Of a stretch of 64,000 bases of DNA, positions 36,793 through 45,851 are shown piece by piece (within the stretch, counting starts at the first letter, position 1; each line of letters starts with the position of its first letter). A program made the position numbers and the translations under genes. Under the pieces are notes generated by a model. The model saw nothing but the letters and a program-made list of their open reading frames with translations, ran no database searches and was not told the origin of the DNA. Origin of the DNA: Mycobacterium adipatum (GTDB lineage Bacteria; Actinomycetota; Actinomycetes; Mycobacteriales; Mycobacteriaceae); assembly GCF_001644575.1 (NCBI RefSeq), contig NZ_CP015596.1, forward strand, positions 1,674,001 through 1,738,000, in the 5' to 3' direction.

Positions 36793-37977
36793 TCAGCACG
36801 CTTGCAACAGCTTCGTGGCAGCTGTTGCGGCCCCGTCGGTGCGAACGGCGCCGGCGACGGCGATCGCTCTGGTTCGGGTATCGGGGGTCAGTACCAGCCT
36901 AAGCGCCGCGGCCAGTGAGTTCACCGTCGGCGTAGGCCCGTCGTGAGCCACCCCGATGCCCAGGTCGGCCACCCGGGCCGCCCAGTAGGGCTGATCGGCG
37001 ATCTGTGGGATCACCACCTGCGGGGTTCCGGCCCGCGCCGCCGTGGTGGTGGTGCCGGCACCACCGTGATGCACCACCGCGGCAACCCGGCCGAACAGCG
37101 CCTGGTGGTTGACCTCTCCGATGACGAAGCAGTCCGGGTCGTTCGTGGTGAGACCGGCCCAGCCGCTGCCGATGAGCGCCCGCCGATTCTGCTGCCGGAT
37201 CGCCTCGATGGCCACCCCGGCGGCGTCGGCCGGCGCTGTGACGCTGCCGAAACCCACGTACACCGGCGGGGATCCCGCGTCCAGGAAGGCCGTCAGATCC
37301 GGCGGCAGCGGGCGCGTGTCCGGCACGATCCATGCACCGGTCTGCAGTACGTCGTAGCCCGGGTGGCTGCGCAACGGACTCAGGACGGGGTCGGACGCCA
37401 CCCACGGAGCGTGGCTGAATGTGTGGTCGCGGACGTTGTGCACCGGCGGCAGGCCCGCGGCCTCCCGGTGTCGGTTGAGTGCGGGCCCGTAGAGTGCCTG
37501 CACCTTCTCGGCGTCGAGATCCCAGAGCACGCGGTTGTCGGTCTCGCCGGGAGGGAACGGTTTGCCCGGCCGAGGCAGCGGGTGGTAATCCGGTGAGGGC
37601 AGTACCTGCGGGTTGAACAGCACACACTGGTACGGCACGTCGAGGAGCTCGGCGATCGAGCGCATCCCGGCGGGCATCAGCCCCGTCGCGACGATCGCAT
37701 CGCTACCTCGGGCGATGTCGAGCAGCTCGAATTGACGGGTCACCAGCTCTGCGGCCAGGGCCGGGGCGTCCTTGGGGGTGGCCTTGCGGACGTGCACCAG
37801 CTCGCGCACCGACGGACCGGCGGGCACCACCGGCACCCCGGCCGCGGCGAGCAGATCGGCGAAGTCCGGTGGCGCGCCGACGAGTGCTTGGGCACCTTGG
37901 CGCTGCAGTTCGAGTGCCAGTGCCAGCAGCGGCTCGACATCCCCGCGTGAGCCGAATGAATAGAGCAGTACGCGCAT
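36793..37977 (-). CDS. GT1-family glycosyltransferase, candidate rifamycin glycosyltransferase
   Basis: A 394-residue GT-B enzyme of the macrolide/glycopeptide glycosyltransferase type. N-terminal acceptor domain begins LLYSFGSRGDVEPLLALAL; the donor-binding motif is VVHHGGAGTTTTAARAG with PQIADQPYW. Such enzymes transfer sugar from UDP-sugars to lipids or antibiotics. The RAE-like repeat 50 bp upstream and the HelR-type gene 26 bp downstream suggest it is an Rgt, which inactivates rifamycins by glycosylation. A glycolipid role, common for mycobacterial GT1 enzymes, is the main alternative. AGGGGG precedes the ATG at 37977. Confidence 0.85.
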   Translation of the reverse strand: MRVLLYSFGSRGDVEPLLALALELQRQGAQALVGAPPDFADLLAAAGVPVVPAGPSVRELVHVRKATPKDAPALAAELVTRQFELLDIARGSDAIVATGLMPAGMRSIAELLDVPYQCVLFNPQVLPSPDYHPLPRPGKPFPPGETDNRVLWDLDAEKVQALYGPALNRHREAAGLPPVHNVRDHTFSHAPWVASDPVLSPLRSHPGYDVLQTGAWIVPDTRPLPPDLTAFLDAGSPPVYVGFGSVTAPADAAGVAIEAIRQQNRRALIGSGWAGLTTNDPDCFVIGEVNHQALFGRVAAVVHHGGAGTTTTAARAGTPQVVIPQIADQPYWAARVADLGIGVAHDGPTPTVNSLAAALRLVLTPDTRTRAIAVAGAVRTDGAATAATKLLQAC

Positions 37978-38022
37978 TGATCCCCCTGAATCGTGTTCGA
38001 GGACAGCGATTCTGCGGCATGA

Positions 38023-38047
38023 CCCGGGTCTTGCCGCAAGCCCCGGG
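38023..38047. promoter_or_regulatory. Inverted repeat resembling the rifamycin-associated element (RAE)
   Basis: CCCGGG-T-CTTGC-C-GCAAG-C-CCCGGG is a 25-bp palindrome with one mismatched pair. Its 19-bp core, 38026-38044, reads GGGGCTTGCGGCAAGACCC on the glycosyltransferase strand. From memory this closely resembles the 19-bp RAE found before rifamycin-inactivation genes in actinomycetes. It lies about 50 bp upstream of the glycosyltransferase start, and its TTGC bases could overlap -35 elements in both directions. Confidence 0.72.
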
Positions 38048-38052
38048 GTGCG

Positions 38053-38059
38053 CTATAAA
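38053..38059 (+). promoter_or_regulatory. Candidate -10 element (plus strand)
   Basis: TATAAAT lies 16 bases downstream of TTGCCG (38031-38036) inside the RAE-like repeat. Transcripts from here would meet the intrinsic terminator at 38068 almost at once. The assignment is by consensus similarity only. Confidence 0.35.
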
Positions 38060-38067
38060 TTGAGAGT

Positions 38068-38093
38068 GGGAAGGCGCAGGCCTTCCCTTTTTT
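38068..38093 (+). terminator. Intrinsic terminator with T6 tract in the HNH leader
   Basis: GGGAAGGC-GCAG-GCCTTCCC forms a perfect 8-bp stem with a 4-base loop, followed directly by TTTTTT. This is a textbook rho-independent terminator, rare in mycobacteria. It points toward the HNH gene, and no plus-strand gene lies just upstream, so it may terminate a leader RNA or antisense transcript from the RAE region. Confidence 0.82.
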
Positions 38094-38188
38094 GTGTCCG
38101 CTTCGGGTCCGGTGGCGCCGGCGTGCACGGTATCCATAGGGGCGTATTTTCTGGTCTCTTGTCGGACCGCGCCGGTAGAATCGCACAC

Positions 38189-39778
38189 ATGTTCGATAGG
38201 GTCGGGTTGGCGGGGATGGGCGATGAAGCCCTGGTCTCCGCGCTGACGGCCGCGACCCAGGATGAGGCCAAAGTGGCTGCCCGCAGGTTGGCGTTGATCG
38301 GTGAGGTGATCGCCCGCCAGTGTGACGGTGAGGACGATGATCACGCCCATCAGGTGATCAACGGGTGGGCCTGGGCCCAAGCCGCGGTGGCGGCGGCCTG
38401 CAACCTGAACCCGTATGCGGCGTCCAAGCAGATGCGCATCGCCCAAGCCCTGCGTGACCGGCTACCCCGCACCGCCGCCCTGCTCGCATCGGGGGCGGTC
38501 TCGGCGACGGTGGTCGATGCGATCACCTGGCGCACCCACCTCGTCGAAGACCCCGACGCGCTCGGGTTGATCGACACCGCGATCGCCGCCGAAGCCGCCC
38601 AGTACGGGGCCCACTCAGAGAAACAGTTGATCGGTGCGGTGGATCTGTGGGTGGAGAAATTCGACCCTGACGCCGTGGTGCGGTCTCGTCGGGCGGCCAA
38701 GGATCTGTATGTGGAGTTCGGCGATAAGGACGACCCGAACGGGGTGGCCTCGTTCTGGGGGCGGCTGCGGGTGACCGACACGAAGGTCCTGCAGCAGCGC
38801 CTCGACGCCTTGGCTGACACCGTGTGCCCGAACGATCCACGCCGCCGCGGGGAACTACGCGCGGCGGCGTTGGCCGCGCTGGGGGTGGTCGGCCCCGCAC
38901 TGGAGCGGCTGACGTGCGCGTGTGGGGATCCCGGGTGCGAGGGCAGCGGGAAGGATCCGCGGGCCGGGGCGGTGACGATCTATGTGCTGGCCGATCAGGT
39001 GCCCGCCGCCGGCCAACAGGCACCCCAGCAGACTGTGCCGGGCACTACGGGCACCCCGGAATCCCAGCCCACCAAGCCCGAGACCACGTCCGAGTCTGAG
39101 TCCGGCGGTGACTCCGAGCCGCAGACACCGGCCGCGGAATCTGACCCCGCGGCTCCCGCGGCGTGCCACCCCAGCCCCGCAGTGATGCTCGACGGCGCCA
39201 TCATCCCCGCCCACCTACTCGCCGAACTGGCCGCCGGGGGCGCCAAGGTACAGCCGCTCACCGAGATCGCGGCTTTGCCCACCGAACGCCAATATCGTCC
39301 CTCGGCCGCGCTGACCGCGTTCGTCCGGATGCGCGCCATGACCTGCTCATTTCCTGGCTGTAGCCGGGCGGCGCACCGCTGCGATCTGGATCATCTGATT
39401 CCGTGGCCGGCCGGGGCCACCCACCCCGCCAACCTGGCCCCACTCTGTCGTCTGCACCATCTGCTCAAAACGTTCAGTGGCTGGCAACCCACCGCGAAAC
39501 CCGACGGCAGCATGCACTGGCACGCACCCACCGGGAATACCTACACCAAGGCTCCCGGTGTGGCACTCCTGTTCCCGCACTGGAACATTCACACACCCGT
39601 CCCGCGCAGACGCGCGATCAGGCTCCTCGACGACACCGACCGCGACACCAGAATGCCGGTCCGCACCCGCACCCGCGCACAAGACCGCGCCCAACGCATC
39701 AAAGCCGAACGAGTACACAACGCCACCGCCCGCGCCCTCGAACACACCCACAGCGACAGCGACCCACCACCCTTCTGA
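38189..39778 (+). CDS. 13E12-family protein with HNH nuclease domain (DUF222)
   Basis: A 529-residue member of the mycobacterial 13E12 repeat family. N-terminal DUF222 region (from MFDRVGLAGMGDEALV) is followed by an acidic Thr/Glu/Ser-rich linker near 290-340 and a C-terminal HNH domain with CSFPGCSRAAHRCDLDHLIPW and LCRLHHLLK. The tail is basic. Function is unclear; these genes are multicopy in mycobacteria and linked to mobile elements. The ATG at 38189 lies in the conserved setting CACACATGTTCGA; the open frame upstream crosses the terminator and is not used. Confidence 0.9.
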   Translation: MFDRVGLAGMGDEALVSALTAATQDEAKVAARRLALIGEVIARQCDGEDDDHAHQVINGWAWAQAAVAAACNLNPYAASKQMRIAQALRDRLPRTAALLASGAVSATVVDAITWRTHLVEDPDALGLIDTAIAAEAAQYGAHSEKQLIGAVDLWVEKFDPDAVVRSRRAAKDLYVEFGDKDDPNGVASFWGRLRVTDTKVLQQRLDALADTVCPNDPRRRGELRAAALAALGVVGPALERLTCACGDPGCEGSGKDPRAGAVTIYVLADQVPAAGQQAPQQTVPGTTGTPESQPTKPETTSESESGGDSEPQTPAAESDPAAPAACHPSPAVMLDGAIIPAHLLAELAAGGAKVQPLTEIAALPTERQYRPSAALTAFVRMRAMTCSFPGCSRAAHRCDLDHLIPWPAGATHPANLAPLCRLHHLLKTFSGWQPTAKPDGSMHWHAPTGNTYTKAPGVALLFPHWNIHTPVPRRRAIRLLDDTDRDTRMPVRTRTRAQDRAQRIKAERVHNATARALEHTHSDSDPPPF

Positions 39779-39813
39779 GGGCGATGGGTCGGCTGCTCGG
39801 GTGAGACGCGCTG

Positions 39814-40719
39814 TCAGCGCTGGGTGCCGGAACGCACGCCCAGCAGGACGTCTTCCCAGGCGGGTACGGACGGCTTGGCCTTGCGGGCACGGCGCGGCTT
39901 CGGTGTCGTCGGCGCCGGTTCGTCCTCCGCCTCGGCTTCGGTGCTTGCGGCGGCCGGTGTGGGCTGCACCTCGGGTGCGGTCTGCCGCGGTGCGACCGGG
40001 GCAGCGGCGGCCACGGGCGCCGGAGCCTGCGGTGGCAGGACCACCTGAGACGGGTGGATGGGGGCGTGCACCGCCACCGGCGGCACCTCGAAGTCGAGTT
40101 GTGCGACAGCGGCCACTGGGCGCAACGGCCGGGCGAAGCTCGGATCGATCAACTCGGCCGCGCTGTCATCGAAGGCCACGACGGTGCCGCCATGCGAGCC
40201 GGGGGTGAACCGGAAGTGGGCCTGCAGATCGGACTTGCCGGCCTTCCAGGCCAGCTGCACGGTCCAACGGCCGTCCTCATTGCGCCAGGCATCCCAGTTC
40301 GTCGCATTGGGGTCCAGACCGCGGGAGACCAGTGCGGTGGTGATCGTCTCGAGCAGCGTCAGCACCGACGGGCCGTCGGCCAGGACGGGGTGTGCCGCGG
40401 TGGCCAACTCGGCCGCGCGCGAGCGTTCCAGCAGCACCGGGTTGGCGAACCGCCGGATCCGGTCGATGTCCTCACCGGCCAGCGCGGCAACCTGCTCCAC
40501 GGACGCGCCCGCGCGAATGCGGGACTGGATCTCCTTGGGACGCAAGCCTTGACTCACCTCGACCTCGATCTCGGTTTGGTTGGAGGTGGCCTTGTCGCCG
40601 CGTACGGCGGCCCGCAGACGGTTGTCGACACGGATCGCGAAATTGTCACCGGAGTCGGGGGCTTCGCAGATGAGCCGCTTGCCGTCCACGTCGAGCCCGA
40701 CGACCTTCAGTTCCCGCAT
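39814..40719 (-). CDS. sepH: Cell-division regulator SepH (DUF3071)
   Basis: A 301-residue actinobacterial protein that binds FtsZ and promotes its assembly at division sites. The N-terminal DUF3071 domain starts MRELKVVGLDVDGKRLICE and includes a helix-turn-helix-like stretch (LRPKEIQSRIRAGASVEQVAALAG). The C-terminal third is a Pro/Ala-rich disordered tail with a basic cluster and the end motif VPAWEDVLLGVR. Corresponds to Rv0883c by position. Confidence 0.9.
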   Translation of the reverse strand: MRELKVVGLDVDGKRLICEAPDSGDNFAIRVDNRLRAAVRGDKATSNQTEIEVEVSQGLRPKEIQSRIRAGASVEQVAALAGEDIDRIRRFANPVLLERSRAAELATAAHPVLADGPSVLTLLETITTALVSRGLDPNATNWDAWRNEDGRWTVQLAWKAGKSDLQAHFRFTPGSHGGTVVAFDDSAAELIDPSFARPLRPVAAVAQLDFEVPPVAVHAPIHPSQVVLPPQAPAPVAAAAPVAPRQTAPEVQPTPAAASTEAEAEDEPAPTTPKPRRARKAKPSVPAWEDVLLGVRSGTQR

Positions 40720-40797
40720 AGTGCACCTCCACCGCGCACCCTACTTTGTTATCCGCCCGTTACCGCGCAGACACGCAGACTGGTGGCGCGGCCGTGC

Positions 40798-42880
<2,083 letters not shown>

Positions 42881-42961
42881 GGCTTCCCCGAATCTGTAAC
42901 CCGAACCGCACCGCAGTCGGGGCGACGGGCGATCAGTCTAACTTGATCTTGATCCACAATA

Positions 42962-42977
42962 GGTGACCTGGCTCACA
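42962..42977. promoter_or_regulatory. CRP-like site between SPFH and diiron genes
   Basis: GGTGA-CCTGGC-TCACA matches TGTGA-N6-TCACA at all but the first base. GTGACCTGG is repeated 16 bases downstream (42979-42987). It lies 130 bp upstream of the diiron gene and 82 bp upstream of the SPFH gene. The serC/Rv0885 region is, as I recall, a CRP target in M. tuberculosis. Confidence 0.6.
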
Positions 42978-43106
42978 TGTGACCTGGATAACGCCGCGGC
43001 GCCACATCTCGGGAAAGCCCCTGTTTAATTACTGGGACCGCGGGTACTGTTCCTAGACATCGAGCGACCGAATGTAAATCTCACGGTAGGCAGGGAGGCC
43101 CCCCGA

Positions 43107-44138
43107 ATGGCTGTCAAAGAAGCCAAGACGCGTGTGATCAAGCGTTGGCGTCGCAACATGGAGGTTCGCGACGACGTCGAGTACACCGACATGCTCACCA
43201 CGCTGTCCGAGGGATCGGTACGACGCAGCTTCAACCCGTTCACCGATATCGAGTGGGATTCGCCCGAGTTTGCGGTGATCCCGAACGACGAGCGCTGGAT
43301 CCTGCCCGACACCGACCCGATCGGTGGGCACGAGTGGTACCAGTCCCAGTCGGTGGAGCGTCAGATCGAGATCGGCATGTGGCGCCAGGCCAACGTCGCC
43401 AAGGTGGGCCTGCACTTCGAGAACATTCTGATCCGCGGGCTCATGGAGTACTCGTTCTGGGTGCCCAACGGTTCCCCGGAGTACCGGTACTGCCTGCACG
43501 AGTCCGTCGAAGAGTGCAACCACACCCTGATGTTCCAGGAGATGGTGAACCGGATGGGCGTGGATGTGCCCGGCATGCCGAAGCTGCTCAAGTGGGTGCA
43601 GCCGATCATTCCACTGGCCGCCGGACCGTTCCCGATCCCGTTCTTCTTCGGCGTGCTCGCCGGTGAGGAGCCGATCGACCACACCCAGAAGAACGTGCTG
43701 CGCGAGGGCAAGGCCCTGCACCCGATCATGGAGCGGGTGATGGCGATTCACGTCGCCGAGGAAGCGCGCCACATTTCCTTTGCGCACCAGTACCTGCACA
43801 AGCGGGTCCCCGGCCTGCGCCGCCGCCAGCGCTGGATGCTGTCGATCTTCGTGCCGCTGACCATGCGGATCCTGTGCTCGGCGATCGTCGTGCCGCCGCG
43901 CGAATTCTGGAAGACCTTCGACATCCCCCGTTCGGTGCGCAAGGAGATCTTCTTCTCCGCGCCCGAATCGCGAATGTTCCTGCGCAACATGTTCTCCGAT
44001 GTCCGCATGCTCAGCTACGACACCGGTCTGATGAACCCGATCGCCAAGCTGGTCTGGAAGCTGTGCAAGATCGACGGCCCGCCCGCTCGCTACCGCAGCG
44101 AACCGCAGCGTGAGCACCTGGTGTCGGTCGCTTCGTAA
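43107..44138 (+). CDS. AurF-like diiron oxygenase (Rv0885-type)
   Basis: A 343-residue helical protein of the p-aminobenzoate N-oxygenase (AurF) family. Diiron ligands are visible in EECNH (Glu136/His139) and EEARH (Glu219/His222), plus other Glu and His along the helices. The natural substrate in mycobacteria is unknown. It is followed 19 bases later by fprB, a ferredoxin/ferredoxin reductase fusion that could supply its electrons, which is a reasonable functional link. The ATG at 43107 follows GGGAGG. Confidence 0.88.
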   Translation: MAVKEAKTRVIKRWRRNMEVRDDVEYTDMLTTLSEGSVRRSFNPFTDIEWDSPEFAVIPNDERWILPDTDPIGGHEWYQSQSVERQIEIGMWRQANVAKVGLHFENILIRGLMEYSFWVPNGSPEYRYCLHESVEECNHTLMFQEMVNRMGVDVPGMPKLLKWVQPIIPLAAGPFPIPFFFGVLAGEEPIDHTQKNVLREGKALHPIMERVMAIHVAEEARHISFAHQYLHKRVPGLRRRQRWMLSIFVPLTMRILCSAIVVPPREFWKTFDIPRSVRKEIFFSAPESRMFLRNMFSDVRMLSYDTGLMNPIAKLVWKLCKIDGPPARYRSEPQREHLVSVAS

Positions 44139-44157
44139 GCGGCGCCGGTAACACAAG

Positions 44158-45801
44158 ATGCCCCACGTCATCACCCAGTCGTGTTGCAGCGACGGGTCCT
44201 GTGTCTATGCGTGCCCGGTCAACTGCATCCATCCCTCCCCGGATGAGCCGGGTTTCGCGACCACCGAGATGTTGTTCATCGATCCCGATGCCTGCGTTGA
44301 CTGCGGCGCCTGCGTCAGCGCCTGTCCGGTGGGTGCGATCTCCCCGGATACCAAGCTGACCGAGAACCAGCTGCCGTTCGTGGAACTCAACGCGGCGTTC
44401 TATCCGAAGCGCGAAGGCAAGCTGCCGCCGACGTCCAAGCTGGCGCCGGTGCTGCCCGCGCCGATGATCGAGTCACGGGGCGGTCCGCTGCGGGTGGCGA
44501 TCGTCGGTTCCGGGCCGGCGGCGATGTACGCCGCGGACGAACTGCTCACCCAGCGAGGGGTCTGGGTGAACGTGTTCGAAAAGCTGCCCACGCCTTATGG
44601 TTTGGTGCGGGCCGGGGTGGCGCCGGATCATCAGAGCACCAAGCGGGTCACGCGTCTGTTCGATCGGGTGTCCGAACATGCCGGGTTCACCGCCTTCCTC
44701 AACGTCGAGGTGGGCAAGCATCTGAGCCACGCCGAGCTGCTCGAGCATCACCATGCGGTGCTCTACGCGGTCGGCGCGCCCAATGACCGCCGGCTCGACA
44801 TCGAGGGCATGGGCCTGCCCGGCAGCGTCACCGCCACCGAAGTGGTCGCCTGGTTCAACGGCCACCCCGACTTCGCGGACCTGGCGCTGGACCTCGGTCA
44901 TGAGCGGGTGGTGATCATCGGCAACGGCAACGTCGCCCTCGACGTGGCACGGATCCTCACATCCGATCCGGATGCCTTGGCGCGCACCGATATCGCCGAC
45001 CACGCGCTGGCGGCGCTGCGATCCTCGAAGGTGCGGGAGGTGGTGGTCGCGGCACGGCGCGGTCCCGAGTTCTCGGCGTTCACGCTGCCCGAGCTCATCG
45101 GCTTGACCGCCGCGTGCGAGGTGGTGCTCGACGCCGCCGACCATCAGCGGGTCACCGCGGACCTGGCCACCGTGGCCGACCGTCTCACCCGCAACAAGCT
45201 GGAGATCCTGGCCAAGCTGGGCGACGCATCGGCGCCGATCACCCGTCCGCGGATCCGACTGGCCTACCAGCTGACCCCGCGGCGTCTGCTCGGCGAGGAC
45301 CGGATCAGCGGTATCGAGTTCACCGACGGCGCCACGCTGGACGCCGGCCTGGTGGCGACCTCAATCGGCTACCGCGGCAAGGCGATTGCCGATCTGCCGT
45401 TCGACGAGGTGGCCGGCGTGGTGCCCAATGACGGGGGCCGGGTGCGCGACAGCGCCGGTGCGTATGTGGCGGGCTGGATCAAGCGCGGCCCGACCGGCTT
45501 CATCGGCACCAACAAATCCTGCGCGGCCGAGACGGTGCACCGTCTGGTGGAGGACTACAACCAAGGACGGCTCGGCGACCCGGCCCACAAGCCGGCGGCG
45601 CTGGACAGGCTGGTCCGAAGCCGTCAGCCCGCGGTCGTTGACGCCGCGGGCTGGCGGGCCATCGACGCCGCGGAGATCGCGCGCGGTGGTGGGCAGCGTC
45701 CGCGAGGCAAGTTCGTCGACATCGCCGAGATGCTCGCGGTCGCGGCCACGGCGCCGCGCCCGCCCGCGCACAAACGGCTGCTGGCGGGTCTGCGTCGCTG
45801 A
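44158..45801 (+). CDS. fprB: Ferredoxin/ferredoxin-NADP reductase FprB
   Basis: A 547-residue fusion of a two-cluster ferredoxin and an adrenodoxin-reductase-like flavoprotein. Ferredoxin Cys motifs are CCSDGSCVYACPVNC and CVDCGACVSACPVG (residues about 8-65). The reductase part has the FAD motif GSGPAAMYAADEL and the NADP motif GNGNVALDVARIL. It transfers electrons between NADPH and iron-sulfur partners. The adjacent diiron oxygenase is a candidate partner. Corresponds to Rv0886. Confidence 0.95.
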   Translation: MPHVITQSCCSDGSCVYACPVNCIHPSPDEPGFATTEMLFIDPDACVDCGACVSACPVGAISPDTKLTENQLPFVELNAAFYPKREGKLPPTSKLAPVLPAPMIESRGGPLRVAIVGSGPAAMYAADELLTQRGVWVNVFEKLPTPYGLVRAGVAPDHQSTKRVTRLFDRVSEHAGFTAFLNVEVGKHLSHAELLEHHHAVLYAVGAPNDRRLDIEGMGLPGSVTATEVVAWFNGHPDFADLALDLGHERVVIIGNGNVALDVARILTSDPDALARTDIADHALAALRSSKVREVVVAARRGPEFSAFTLPELIGLTAACEVVLDAADHQRVTADLATVADRLTRNKLEILAKLGDASAPITRPRIRLAYQLTPRRLLGEDRISGIEFTDGATLDAGLVATSIGYRGKAIADLPFDEVAGVVPNDGGRVRDSAGAYVAGWIKRGPTGFIGTNKSCAAETVHRLVEDYNQGRLGDPAHKPAALDRLVRSRQPAVVDAAGWRAIDAAEIARGGGQRPRGKFVDIAEMLAVAATAPRPPAHKRLLAGLRR

Positions 45802-45851
45802 CTCCTGCCGAATGTGGTCCACCGCCGCAGCGCAGCGTGTATACGAAATGA

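Noticed and set aside
38048..38188. 47-codon upstream extension of the HNH gene
   Set aside because: It crosses a perfect intrinsic terminator and promoter-like sequence; the 13E12 family starts at the MFDR position (38189).
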